Shown here piece after piece: positions 1 through 12,200 of a stretch of 64,000 nt of DNA. A program made the position numbers and the translations under genes. Numbering within the stretch: position 1 is the first letter of the stretch; every line of letters starts with the position of its first letter. The notes under the pieces were generated by a model, which worked only from the letters and a program-made list of their open reading frames with translations, was not told where the DNA came from and ran no database searches. This stretch comes from Ligustrum vulgare (Eukaryota; Streptophyta; Magnoliopsida; Lamiales; Oleaceae): NCBI GenBank assembly GCA_963555705.1, contig OY743176.1:59470040-59534039 (forward strand), given 5' to 3'.

Positions 1-1380
1 GCTTTACTAATCCATGCAGTGCCTTTTCGCCAACAAGTGCAAGACGCATATGCCATAATTTGGTAGTATCTGCATCCTCTGTAGTCTCAAGTATCGCTAG
101 TTCACCAATCAGTGTACCCCCATTCAGAAAATACAAGTTTCTATCTCTGGCCCCTTTCATAACAACAAATGACCCACGTCTCACTTTCGCAATTCCATCC
201 ACTAAGGTAACCTTCATGCCTTTTGATTCCAAAGATCCCAAAGAACTAAGATTTTTCTTTAAGTTTGGTACATACCGAACATTCATCAAGTCTCTAACTA
301 TCCCATCATGCATTTTCAAACGGACTGTACCAATTCGTTCAGTTTTACATGCAGTATTATCCCCCATCAAAACCACTTCACCGTTCAATTCCTTGAAAGT
401 AGTGAACCACTCCCTATTGGGACACATGTGATGAGTACAACCCGAATCCATAACCTATTTCTCAGAGTAGACATCTGTAAATGAAAAAGATAAAGCAAAA
501 TCAATCTCATCTTCCTCAGAACAACCAAATACTGATGAACACGACAAAGTGAAACCGAAATCAGCACCACAATTTCCTTCATATTTTGCTACATTAGCTT
601 CAAGGCCTTTACCATCTTTGTTCTTCAATTTAGGACAATATTTCTTCCAATGTCCCTTTTTTGTCACAGAAATTACACTCATCTTTTGCAGGATATTTTC
701 CCCTTGGCTTGGAACGAGATTTACCTCATTTCCCAAACTGCTTTCTATCATCAGACCTGCCTCTTACTATTACAAGTGCTTCAGACGTGTCCTTCTAAAC
801 CTGCTTATCCTTCTTTTGACACTCATTATTTATCAAAAGAGTTACACACATCATCAAATTTCACAACTTCTTTACCATTCAACAGAGTTGTAATTAAATG
901 CTCATACTCATTAGGAAGAAAATTCAACAAACTTAAGGTTTTATCCTCATCAATAATTTTGACATCAAGATTAGTCAAATCTCTGAGTATCTTATTGAAA
1001 TCAGTTATATGTTCAGACATAGAAATACATGATCGATAGTCGAACCAGAATAGTCGTTGTTTCAAATGAAACCAATTCTCAGCACTCTTGATCATGTACT
1101 GATCTTCCAGCTTCTTCCAGAATGATTTTGTCAAAGTTTCCTTCATGAAAAAAAAAACTTCTAATCCTTTGCCAAACACAATCAGATAGAACCGCAAGCC
1201 CACTTATTAATTTGTAACCATTCCATATCTTCAGACCCAACATATCCATCATCTCACATTGCCACATACCAAAATTATTGAAACCATCAAACTTTTCGAC
1301 TTCAGATTTTGCATTTCCAATTGATGGTTTAGATTTTGACAACCTAAAATTGAAGCCTTCTTCTTCCCGTCGTCATCCAT
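1..1380 (-). pseudogene. Ty1-copia gag-protease-pre-integrase region, partial and broken
   Basis: Minus-strand copia polyprotein, cut by the window start. Reading from about 1380 down: a short gag leader, a UBN2-type gag domain (826-1342, with EKFDGFNNFGMW and YMIKSAENWFHLKQRL), a zinc-knuckle remnant (KKGHWKKYCPKLKNKDGKG, near 590-670), a retropepsin motif (VMDSGCTHHM, near 430-455) and a GAG-pre-integrase segment ending in LWHMRL near the left edge. The frame is broken at least twice in gag. A TAG replaces the Trp expected just before VMDSGCTHHM. It belongs with the initiator-Met primer site at 1423-1434. It cannot encode a full product as it stands. Confidence 0.88.
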
Positions 1381-1422
1381 CTAATTTGAATTGATACACC
1401 AACTCTCAAAATAGAACCTAAA

Positions 1423-1434
1423 GCTCTGATACCA
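1423..1434 (-). other. Primer binding site of the left copia element
   Basis: The reverse complement reads TGGTATCAGAGC, the usual primer site complementary to initiator-Met tRNA in plant retrotransposons. It lies just upstream of the gag start and next to the LTR. Confidence 0.85.
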
Positions 1435-1442
1435 ATTTATTA

Positions 1443-1652
1443 TGCGGAATCAATGAACAAAAAATATATCGAAACAAAATCAAATATAAACGGTAAAGAA
1501 TCAAGCAATCAACAAAAAACATAAGGATTTGTAGTGGTTCACTCAATCAATTGTCGACTTGAAATGGTAGGTGCAAGGGTGTGTACTTTCACCAAGCAAG
1601 CGGCTAGTATGATTGATCAAGTTGAAGAACAATAGATTCTACCACTTTCGAA
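1443..1652 (-). repeat. Copia 5' LTR, remaining part
   Basis: This sequence directly precedes the primer site in element orientation. The LTR would end ...CCGCA at about 1443. Its U3 side is interrupted near 1653 by a GGGT-rich repeat, so only about 210 bp is recognisable. No second LTR copy lies in the window, so this end is inferred from the primer site. Confidence 0.6.
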
Positions 1653-2458
1653 TAGGGATGACAATGGGTCGGGTTTGCCAAACCCATATTGTAACGACGC
1701 GGCTCCTTCACTGGGGCATTCTCCGAATCGCACTCATGGTCTTTCCACTCCTCCCTGGTCGTCCTGGTCCTCAAGGGTTGCCATCCTCGTTTTCAGGAAG
1801 TGGATTTTTGCCTTCCATGAGTTTCGAACCTTGTACCTAGGGGTTAAGTAAAAAGATTCTTAGAAACTTACTACCATTAGAGCCGAGTCGTTATACATAC
1901 CCTATCCACTGAAGATTTACAACTTCCATACCCTACTCATATACCCATTTAAGATTGGCAGGTCGATGGATGGTTGGGCGCGAGTCGGAGACAGGTATGC
2001 TCCAATCCCATTTGAAGTCTGTTACCTATTAATTATTTTGTGTTAATTTTTTTATGGTTGTAAATAGGTTATAGGTGCTTCGAATTAACTTTAAAAGGTT
2101 AAATGTTGGGCGTCACTTGAATTTAGCTTGGAAAAAAGCTTGTTCTAGGATAAAACTAAACAAGCGAATTGAAACATTTTTTTTAGATGTTAATAATGCC
2201 AAAAAAAATATTTGGGTATATATATATATATACACACACAATCACTTTTGTTTAAATTCTATAATTTTTTAAGGAAATTAATGGGTATGCGGGTCGGGTG
2301 TGGATTGGGTATGGGTCTTGTCGTAAAACCCACACCCGACCCATACCCATGTCAGGTTTTAAAATTTACCTCTATACTCTACCCACAAACCCATTTAATC
2401 GGGTAATCTCGCCCATTTATTTTGGGTCTCCAATAGATATCGGATATGTGAGTATTAA
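1653..2458. repeat. GGGT-rich dispersed repeat with a nested SINE
   Basis: It opens with AGGGATGACAATGGGTCGGG and contains many inverted GGGTATGGGT / ACCCATACCC blocks, densest at 2280-2410. This resembles the GGGTCGGGT-rich terminal sequences of plant hAT-like elements. No matching right end or target duplication was found. It may have been cut by the gypsy element that starts at 2459. A TA run lies near 2217-2235. Confidence 0.5.
1690..1883 (-). mobile_element. tRNA-derived SINE, single copy
   Basis: Minus orientation. The head reads GCTCTAATGGTAG (A-box-like), followed by ACCCCTAGGTACAAGGTTCG (start of the B box), a body containing GGAGTGGAAAGACCATGAG, and a 3' end of GTCGTTACA. The same head, B box, body and tail recur in the pair at 30439-30809, which defines the family. 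The tail lies inside the GGGT repeat. Confidence 0.75.
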
Positions 2459-3224
2459 TGTGATCCAAGGTAGGAGAACAAATGAGAAATCAGACTACAG
2501 ACGATTCCATAATAATCTACATGGGAAAAGGAGCAGCTTTTGTGTTGGGCTCGAGTCGAGGATTAAATCGGATCGAGTTGCTTCAAGGGGACGGAAATTG
2601 TTGCTGCCAGATCACCCACGCGATCGCGTGGTAAAGCCTGGGTCGCGATTGCACCATCACATCAAAATTGAGGTAGAAGCTACAGCGCTCAACCATGCGA
2701 TCACGCGACATCCAACCACGCCATCGCGCGGTTCACCCAGAACTAGATTTTCGCGTTTTTTAAATTATTTTCTATTTTCTTTATTATTTTCCCTTTTTTT
2801 AATTCTTAGCGGCTAGGGTTAGACGTGCGTTTGACATTATATTATCAAGTTTCTATCATTGTAAAGAGCAACTTGAAGATTGAATTAATGAATGAGACAT
2901 TTTCTCGTGAAATATGAGTTTTCCATTTTCTTGTTCTTGAAGAACAATTGAACTTATCAAAGATTCTTGAGTCTTTGTAGCATTCCAACTAGAACTTATC
3001 AAGGAGTTGACATCTCTTATGGCGTTCACCGATCTTGGTTCTTTATTCCACATCGATTCCTGCATTATGAATATTGGGTCAAGGTTTTATCGTCAATCCT
3101 ATCTTTTAATTCCGTTATTTTGGGTTCTTGTTTTTTTCGTGTTTAATCTGTCTTAGATCTTTCCTAGGGTTTTAATTGTGTTATTCCGCATGTTCGTCGA
3201 GATTCTCATATTGGGATCGTGTCA
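2459..3224 (+). repeat. 5' LTR of the gypsy element
   Basis: Starts TGTGATCC and ends GTGTCA. It matches the 3' LTR throughout, including CGAGTCGAGGATYAAATCGG and TCTTAGATCTTTCCTA. It contains a GC-rich island with the 16-bp palindrome CCACGCGATCGCGTGG at 2616-2631. Confidence 0.88.
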
Positions 3225-3226
3225 TC

Positions 3227-3238
3227 TGGTATCAGAGC
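3227..3238 (+). other. Primer binding site, initiator-Met tRNA type
   Basis: TGGTATCAGAGC begins two bases after the 5' LTR end. Confidence 0.9.
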
Positions 3239-3429
3239 TTGGATCTAAATCTTGTCTTTTCTTGTTTTTCTTGATTATTGCATTCTTCGTGCCATTAAAC
3301 TTTTTTAGCTTTTGATCCATAAAAATCCTACAAAAAACTCAAAAGTGTTTTTCGAGTTCGTTTTTCGTCCAAATCCAATTCCCTTTTTTTCGTCATACTC
3401 GTAGTCAAACTTTCTAGTATTTAAAAAAA

Positions 3430-4879
3430 ATGTCTTACAATGAGGAATCAACATCATCATCTTATGTGGGTAAAAGAAAACAATTTAGGAGTGTGAATAG
3501 GAATGTTGAGCAGGGTAATGATGAGGTTGTAGTGATGCGGGAACAATTTGAGAGGTTGATGGCCCAGATGGAGGAACGGGGTGCAAAACGTGAACAACAA
3601 CACATGGATCAATCTCATAACGAGTCTCGGAATAGGAGAGGTAATAGGCGTGAGGTTTGTATGGATGATGAGGGCATAGGTAGTGAGAGTAGTAGTATAT
3701 CTTCGATGGGAAGTATACGAAGGAGGGATAGAGGAGATATGTATGAATGGAGGTATGATAGGGAGCATCGTGATGCTAGGAGGCATCGTGGATGTAGGAA
3801 TGTTGTGGATGATGACCTTGGGAAAATTAAAATGAAAATACCACAGTTCCATGATAGAGGTGATCCGGAGGCGTACCTGGATTGGGAAACAAAGGTTGAT
3901 GACTTTTTGATTGTCATAATTATTCTGAAAAGAAGAAGATGAAATTAGCAGTAATTGAATTCACAGATTATACAAATATTGGTGGGATCAGTTGGTGACG
4001 GATAGGAGGAGGAACCTTGAGGGGCCGGTAGAGACTTGGGGTGAATTAAAGACCATAATGACGAAGCGGTTTGTGCCAACTTATTATTATAGAGATATTT
4101 ATTAGAGGCTGTAGGGTTTGACTCAGGGGTCGAGGAGTGTAGAGGATTATCATAAGGATATGGAGGTGGCGATGATTCGGGCCAATGTAGTGGAGGATTG
4201 GGAAGCTACAATGGCTAGATTTTTGAGTGGGTTGAATAGAGATATTGTCAACGTCATTGATCTGCAACATTATCTGGAACTAGAGGATATGGTGCATATG
4301 GCAATGAAGGTGGAAAGACAACTAAGGCGAAAGGGAGCAGCAAGACAATCACCGGGTTCTTATCCTACATCACAACCGAAGCGGGAACACAATGATGAAC
4401 ATGTTCTGAAAGGAAAGGAGGAACCTACAACAAAAGGTAAACATATTTCTGATACTCAACCTACTAGGGATAGAAATATAAAGTGGTTTAAGTGTTTGGG
4501 TTCGGGTCCGGGTCATATAGAATCACAGTGTCCAAATAAGAAGGTAATGATCTTGCGTGATAATGATGAAATTAGTTTGGAGAATGAATTTAAGGGGATG
4601 CCTAGATTACAGGATGCTGAGGCTAGCGGTAGTGATGAGGAAAGGTTGACTTATGCTGTTAAAGGCTCACTTGTTAATCGGCGTGTCCTTAGTTCTAGAG
4701 TTAGGGTGGATGAAATCGGTGAGCAAAGGGATAATTTATTTCACACTAGATGCTTAGTGGGTGAAAAAGTTTGTGGTATGGTGATTGACGGTGGGAGTTG
4801 TACTAATGTGTTTAGTACAATATTGGTTGAAAAATTGGGCTTGAGTTTGATGAAACATCCAAACCCTTATACATTGTAA
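3430..4879 (+). pseudogene. Ty3-gypsy gag and retropepsin, frameshifted
   Basis: The gag leader (3430-3942) reads MSYNEESTSSS, then a charged Arg-rich stretch, then KIPQFHDRGDPEAYLDWE, a retrotransposon gag start. The frame shifts near 3900-3950. Matching sequence continues out of frame with DCHNYSEKKKMKLAVIEFTD, and one base seems lost where Trp-Trp-Asp-Gln is expected near 3980. The third piece (4118-4879) carries gag C-terminal sequence (GSRSVEDYHK, LSGLNRDIVNV), a damaged zinc knuckle (FKCLGSGPGHIESQCP) and a retropepsin with VIDGGSCTNV. Protease-like sequence runs on with stops to about 5020. No other pol domain follows. Confidence 0.85.
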
Positions 4880-5019
4880 TGGCTGACCGAGTCGGGAGAA
4901 ATTAAGGTGAATAAGCAGGCTATGGGTCAATTTTACCAATGGGGGTTACAAAGATGAGGTGGTTTGTGATGTAGTACCTATACATGTTGGGCATATTTTA
5001 TTGGGTTGGCCTTAGCAAC

Positions 5020-5609
5020 ATGATAGAAGGGTAGTGCGTGATGGGTTTAAAAACTAATATTCTTTTGTGAAAGTGGAAAAATGATCACTCTTAGCCCTCT
5101 ATCACCTAAAGAGGTACAAGAAGATCAAATGAAAATAAAAAGTGAGTTTGAGGGAAAAAATAGAAGAGTTGAGGCCACAACCTCAGAAAAGGGAGAGGAA
5201 GTGAAAATTGAAAATAAAAGGGTTGAGGCTACAACCTCAGAAAAATGAGAGATAGAGTGGAAAAAGAAAAATAAAAGAGAGTCTACCCCCAAAATGAATT
5301 TTTTCGCACAAAGGTTGATGTACAAGGATTCTAACCTTATACTTAACCAATCTAACAAACTCCTCCCCAGTTTGGTTAATTCTGTTTTGCAGGTATCCAA
5401 GTCGAATTCCAAAACTAAAGTTGGAATTGAATTAATATAAAGAGGGAGCAGGTCAAGTAGTCCAAAAGATGCACAAAGTCTCAACATAAATACCAAACCA
5501 GCAAGGGCAAGCATAAGCATTATCCAAAAGCAAACAAACTCAGGAATTGCAAGAGGATTGGACGAAATCAGGATTCAAGGTCGAATCATTTTCAAGAGAG
5601 GGGGAATGA
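5020..5609 (+). other. Gypsy noncoding remainder and purine tract
   Basis: No coding frame of note. It holds two near-copies of GTTGAGGCYACAACCTCAGA about 60 bp apart (5169-5245) and ends in an AGAGAGGGGGAAT purine tract that primes plus-strand synthesis next to the 3' LTR. Confidence 0.6.
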
Positions 5610-6358
5610 TGTGATCTAAGGTAAGAGAACAAAGGAGAAATCAGGCTACGGACAATTCCATAATAATCTATATGGGAAAAGGAGTAACTTTTGTGTTTGG
5701 CTCGAGTCGAGGATCAAATCGGATCGAGTTGCTTCAAGGGGACGAAAATTATTGCTGCCAAATCACCCACACGACCGCGTGGTAAAACCTGGGTCGCGAT
5801 CGCGCCATCGCATCAAAATCGGGGCAAAAGTTACAACACTCAACCACGCGATCACGCGGTTCACCCGAAACCAGATTTTCGCGTTTTTTTAATTATTTTA
5901 TGTTTTCTATATTATTTTCCATTTTTTTTAATTCTTAGCGGCTGGGGTTAGGGTTAGACGCGTTTTTTACATTATGTTATCAAGTTTCTATTATTGTAAA
6001 GAACAACTTGGATATTGAATTGATGAATGAGAGATTTTCTCGTGAATGGTGAGTTTTCCCTTTTCTTGTTCTTAAAGAACAATTAAATTTATCAAAGATT
6101 CTTGAGTCTTTGTGGCATTCCAACTAGAACTTATCAAGGAGTTGACATCTCTTGTGGCTTTCACCGATCTTGGTTATTAATTCTGCATCGATTCCTACGT
6201 CGTGAATATTGGGTCAATATTTTATCGTTAATCATATCTTTTAATTTCGTTAGTTTGGGTTCTTGTTTTTCTCGTGTTTAATCTGTCTTAGATCTTTCCT
6301 AAGATTTTAATTGTATTATTCCGCGTTTTCATCGTGTTACCCGATTGGGATCACGTCA
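5610..6358 (+). repeat. 3' LTR of the gypsy element
   Basis: Starts TGTGATCTAAGG and ends CACGTCA. It is homologous to 2459-3224. The GC palindrome of the 5' LTR is degraded here (CCACACGACCGCGTGG), a CpG-decay pattern. Confidence 0.88.
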
Positions 6359-6436
6359 CCTACCTTCGAAGAACACCCTAACAAGAAGTAACGGCCGTCA
6401 CCATCCCCTCATGGATATATTGAATAATAGCCCCCA

Positions 6437-7541
6437 TCTTTATCTTTATAATATATAAAAGTTGGACACTTCTTAAAAACAATTTTGAAAAATTTTCTCA
6501 CATATTTTTTGTTTCTATAAATAGTAAGTTTCCTAAAATTAAACATCTTTATCTTTATTATCTATAAGTGGATTAGTGTGAATGTAAAATAGATGTATAC
6601 TAAATGTGAATGCAAAATTTGGATAAATGTGAATGCGTTTATTGCCTTTATATATATATATATATATATATTTGTTCTTAATATTATAAATTCTATGTGT
6701 AGCCATCAATATAAAAATTGCGTTTTAATTATTAATGGTCAAATCATATGTTATCTCTAACATTAAAAATCATATTTTTTGAATACACATGTGGTTGAAA
6801 AAATGTGTTACTTATAAATAATTTATAAAAAAGGTTATTGAACGAAGACTAATATTGAATAATTAATGCTTTGATTTCTTTTAAGTTCATAATATCAATA
6901 GAATGATTAATATTTTTTATTCATTCTTAATTTTAATAAATTTTTAAAGATTTTAAGGTATAATATTTTCGGTATAATTTTGTATTCTCCAACTTTACTC
7001 GGTTGTCGTATCATAATTATTGCGAGATTTTCAAATTATTATTTTGACTACGTATTTTAGTAAATAAAGTTTTATTTGTTAAATTCAAATATTTTGTTTA
7101 CTTATTTTCTAATTATTGTGATTGAATTTTTTGGACGAAATTGAAAAGTATGTTAAATACGAGAGTCAAATATAAAAGTTATGAGAAATATATTAATATA
7201 TTTCACATGTATCAATATTTGTATACATAATATTACATCAAGCATGGTATATCATTTTGAAAACTACTAAATTTGCATTTTTAATGAAGTTAATAATAAT
7301 TCTTAAAAATTATTGAAATCAATAGTCATTTATTATTTAAATATGTAAGTGATGTTTATTATTCAAAGAAGTTTTTAATAATTTGAATTAGTTATTTTAT
7401 TTTTTAAATTCTCATAATTATTGTAATAGATTTTTTTATACATTTATACATATGTTGATTATGTATAATTATTAAAACTTTACGAATACTTATTGATATT
7501 GTGAATAACAACTTTCGTGCATCGCACGAGTGAAATACTAG
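6437..7541 (+). mobile_element. Small non-autonomous Helitron
   Basis: It begins TCTTTATCTTTATAATATAT after an A at 6436. It ends with the hairpin TCGTGC-ATC-GCACGA (7515-7529) and CTAG at 7538-7541, followed by T. A 5' TC, a 3' hairpin plus CTRR, and insertion between A and T are the Helitron hallmarks. The interior is AT-rich with no Rep/helicase coding. Confidence 0.7.
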
Positions 7542-7542
7542 T

Positions 7543-8560
7543 ACTAGCTAGCTATATATAAATTCCCAAAAATAGTTTTTGAACTATTCCCGTCCAAACA
7601 TTCTTTCCTAAAATGGAAGTATTTCAATACTAATTTTGATAATTATACTATCATTTTGAAATAAAAAATATGCAATGTAAATGTTAAATCGAAAATCTTA
7701 ACGAAAACTTTAGTAAGAAGTCAACTATAAAATGTCTTTCCTAAAATCACATCAAATATTAAATGTAAAAGTTTTTTTTTTTTCCACATGTTACATTATT
7801 TCAAAATTGTTTTATTTAAGTAATAATATTTATAATTTCTCAACTAAATTTAATTTGGTCATAAATAATTAATTTCAATTCGAGTTCAAACCCATATTAC
7901 TTATTTTGTTTATTTATTTACTCATCCTATTTATTTATTAATTTTATTTGTTTTATTTATTTATTCATTTTGTTCATTTATTTATATTTAATACTATAGA
8001 TTTAAATAATAAAAATATGCAAAATACATATTACTGACTTTAACAATTACAATTTTTATCAAAATAAAAGCATATTAGCAAACTCATAATATTTCAATAT
8101 AGGGTGTGGTTAAATACATTTATTTAAAACGTATAAAAATAGTTTTTTTCGATAACATAACATTTTGACTGTTAGGTGAAATATGAAAAGTCTCGTTGTA
8201 TTGAAGATTATTGAATAAATTTTGAATATTTTGATAGTTCGTATCTGTAATTTTTTAATTTTTAAAATTCTGTCATAGATGGTGGTTTCACGTTGTGAAC
8301 CGAATTATACGGAATTTAACTATTTGACTTTAAATTTTTTCTTTTCCTTTTCCTTTTAATAAAATTCTTAGTATCACAGACATTTCTATTTTTTTATTTA
8401 TTACAAATTCTATTTAAATGTAATTTTTCTTTTCCATTTTAATTTTTAAATCAATTCAAATTACAATATTGAAAGAAATTTCTGGGACGATAAACATACG
8501 AATTGTAAAAAAATTAAGGTATGTGTATGTACCATTTTTGTAATTAATTGTCTTCCTTCA
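7543..8560. other. AT-rich intergenic DNA
   Basis: Homopolymer-rich sequence with ATTT-type tracts near 7900-7990. No gene, terminal repeat or coding frame seen. Confidence 0.5.
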
Positions 8561-8564
8561 TTCT

Positions 8565-8740
8565 TAATTAAATATTCATTTCATATGTTAACATATAAAT
8601 TCAATAAATATGAATAACAAATAATTTTGTATCACATCGTTTTTCATTTGTAATTAAATATTCATTTCATATGTTAACATATAAATTCAATAAATGTGAG
8701 TAATAAAAGATTGTGCATCGCACGGGTATAAAACTACTAT
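8565..8740 (+). repeat. Tandem duplication of about 86 bp
   Basis: The block starting TAATTAAATATTCATTTCAT at 8565 recurs at 8651 almost unchanged. The second copy ends in GTGCATCGCACGGG, the core of the Helitron hairpins elsewhere here. The sequence after it (CTAC/CTAT) is not a canonical CTRR end, so this may be a degenerate Helitron end. Confidence 0.6.
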
Positions 8741-9291
8741 TGATCAACCCCTAATAACCGCAGACTACAGCAGTGCACTTTTATTTTGATTTTAATTTTA
8801 ACATGCAATGTGAATATTTATTTAGCTTCGAATAAGAAAAGGTCATAAACATTGAGCATTGATGGCAAATCTATATACTTTGATGTATTTATTATATGCA
8901 TCAACCTTGACATTCAAAGTTCAACCACACGATGTTGCAAGAAAATAAAAAATAAGAAGGAAAAACCTTGACCAGCTACCTGATATATCATATAATATTA
9001 CAAATTATCAAAATCAATCTATAGCCCGACTACCGGACATCATATGTCGTCCAATATTCAATGTACATCCGCTACCTGACCACGTGTTACATATACATTG
9101 ACTGTCACCGAGAAGAAAATATTGATAAAGAAAATGAATTTTGCACATTGGAGACGGAGTAACAAGAAAGCAAACTCAATTGCTAGAGTTGATACCATAA
9201 ATCTTTTTGTCCAATCAAGTAATAATGAGCTCAGAGCCTTTAATTACCATCAAACCAGCATCATAACTCAACATTGTCTGGTCTTTTTCTA
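8741..9291. other. Region downstream of the SCAI homologue
   Basis: No further gene seen. It probably holds the 3' UTR and terminator of the minus-strand gene ending at 9292. I did not find a clear AATAAA in the expected place. Confidence 0.4.
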
Positions 9292-12200
9292 TTAGTTGTC
9301 ATGAAAGCTAAAACAGTCCGCAACTTTCAGGTGATTTGCAAGTCGTTTGATAGAAGGTTGCACAGCTTTGGAGTAGGAAGCCACGGAATCAGGAAGTTCA
9401 GGTACACAAACAGGCAAATATTGATCGCCACTTTCTCGTAAGCAAAATAAAGAAAGCACGGTGCGGCAGAAAATGAATCTGGAGTGATATCATCAAAGAA
9501 TACGATCAAAGCCATTCTGTGAATACTTGCAATATGAAGCATTTCTAGGACTGAAATAGAAACAAACTCCTAAAACCACACCACTAGATTCTTTAAATTG
9601 CATATATATGAACTATGATACATGCGAAGTCCACAAATCATCAGTGAAAAACTTGAGTTAGACGTGAATTTTCAACTATGAGCTTGATCATTTCTTTGAA
9701 ACGATTATGAGAAAGGCGATTGGGGAGATGATAAAAGTTACCTAAGAATAAGTCGCCGAAGAAATGGATCTGACAGAAGTTGGGCCCACACCAGATCCAT
9801 ACTAGTGGAAGTACAGAGTATCACCTCCCATTCAGTGAAGGCAGTTGAGATAACGTTCAGCGAATCTTTGTACATGTCCTGAAAGAAATCTATTAACAAA
9901 CGCAGTGACGTTCTGAAGAAGTCTATCATTTACATAATTCACTCACCGTATCATCACTGGATAAGTTGTAATCAACCAATTGGCAGAAAGCCTGTAAAGG
10001 AGCGGTTAAGAACAAGGTGAATTGACTCCCATTTCGTGCCATATTGTTGCCACTTGGGTTCTTGAATGAAGGCTTCATAGGAGAAAGAAATAAAGCAGCA
10101 GGTTCACCCCTTTCAGCTCCATGTAGAACCTGAGAGTGGTCTACATATCAGCAATAATCCAAGAGAACTAAGTTTAACAAGCTAAGCCTTGCTACCTATA
10201 AACTTGGAGTTGATTAAATGAATTCTTTTGTTCCGTTCTATGCAATCAAAAGTCATCTCTTTTGAATATAAATCTCTCTTTTACAACCACCTCAAACCAT
10301 GCTAATTTTGATCCAGTGCACTTTTTCATAGTGTTTTCTAATAGAACTGCATAACGATTATGAATCGAAACTTCTCTGCCTTTACACAGGACAAGTTCTT
10401 ACTTCTAATCATCTAACTTGCCATTTCCCTAATGTATTCTCCATAAGTATTACAGCTAGTTATTAGCATCCATCCTCAATTCTTAATTTATCCATCCGAG
10501 TGTGACCATCCACTTTTAACATCTTCATTTCTTCCATAGAATTTCACTTTTTAATGCCCCAACATCTTCATAAAGTATAGTTACCTATATAGCCGTTTTA
10601 TACTTCTCATTTAAGCTTAAAGTCACTAAGAGCTTGTTTGGTAATGGAAAAAAAATGATTTTTGACGAATGTGTGGTTCAAAATGTGAAAGTGCTGGGAC
10701 CCATAGAAATATGTGGTTGAAATGAGTTTGAGGAAAAAAATTAAAAAAATTCCCATTAGCAAACAGAGCCTAAGTTAGTATCTTTCAGTTGCATAAAATC
10801 TTTATGACATTTCTCCATTTCATTCATCCTGCTCAATCCTACAATTTATATCTTCTTCAAATACTCCAGCATCATTAATTATCGAAACTTGATATGTCAC
10901 CTGAGTAGCATTCTTTTTGTATTTTTGGAAAATTCAGAAGTATGCAGTGATTCAAAATTCAAACTATATGTGAGGAGGCACCCCCTTAGTGTTCATCAAA
11001 TGAAACTATATATTTAATCACTAAGAAAAAGGGTTGGAAAATGTGACCAGAGGATACATTCAAGCATTAAGTTTAAAGCCTAGGGAAAAAGTTACTCTAC
11101 CAAGTTTTGACAAACCTGCCTTGAATGCATGACTATTATCGCTATCTATTATCAAAAAAAGTGGTCTTCTCGTAAAGGGAATTATATCACATGGGTAGAG
11201 TATATTTGAACCTGTTACACAAACATTAGTTGTAAGCGACGGTAACATCAACATTTATTGTGGAGATTAGTATCTCATAACAAGGAAGAATTCGAATAGC
11301 TTAAGTTCCAATTGTATATCCCTTACCTCCGTTTCTACCTGGACCTAACCACAAATAGTCCTCAAAATATTGACTTAAGTCCCCCTTATGAGTAACATGA
11401 TTTTCACACTGACATTTGTTCTGTTCGTGATGACTAAGGGATTGAACATTGGGCTTAGATAACATTTTTGATATCCCAGAGCTTGGGATTTCCGAAGTGC
11501 TAACACGACCAGAATTCCCTGCATCCAGATCATCATATCAGTTGTCAAGTGTGATACGAATATATCTAGCTCATTTCGAGTATTAAATTTTAGCCAATTC
11601 AACCTGAGGCAGACAGGTAGATTAACATAACACTATCTGTAGGAAGTTCCTCACAAACTGTAGCAATCACCTGAAAATACATAATCAACCAAGGAAACAC
11701 GAGTAGTTATAACAAAAGAAATTTATGCAAAATGATAAAGAATAAGTTCACTCTTTAAATGTTGTAGATATGCATCCTAACTTTCTCCCAAGACCTGATT
11801 TTAGGCAGCAATTATGAAATAAAGAAGCAAATAATAATGCCATGATTTTGAGTACTCACAGCCAGTAACTGTGTCACAGATGGACGATAGAGAACAGCCT
11901 TTTTAGGATTTGGAAGCAAATTTGGATCTGTCATGCCTGCCACCGAATTTATATCAATCAATCCAGAAGTAACAGAATGATCAGCGAGAGTGCGTGCTTC
12001 TGTTAATTCAATGGACTGTTTCTGATAGAAAGATCCACTAGGTTCCCATTCCAAACATTGCAGCATTCTGAAAGTGTCTAGGGTCAATTCTGCAAATTTG
12101 ACCTGAAATGCCATATAGGGTGAATTTTTCATGGAGTTGAAATAGCTACATCAGAATCAATGCAACCGTCTATATTGCGAATCAGTTACCTCATTTTTGT

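Larger units (their letters stand above)
2459..6358 (+). mobile_element. Ty3-gypsy element with two LTRs, pol missing
   Basis: A 3.9-kb element: 5' LTR 2459-3224, primer site 3227-3238, gag and protease remnants 3430-4990, purine tract near 5594-5606, 3' LTR 5610-6358. The LTRs align along their length with many substitutions and a few indels, so the insertion is not recent. Reverse transcriptase, RNase H and integrase are absent. Protease runs into about 500 bp of noncoding sequence before the 3' LTR, so the element was internally deleted or belongs to a short non-autonomous family. The five bases next to the outer ends (ATTAA and CCTAC) do not match. Confidence 0.88.

Noticed and set aside
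3457..3917. Long minus-strand open frames opposite gypsy gag
   Set aside because: They mirror a purine-rich coding strand and have no domain; the plus strand carries the gag motifs.
2459..6358. 5-bp target duplication for the gypsy element
   Set aside because: The flanking bases ATTAA and CCTAC do not match, so none is claimed.
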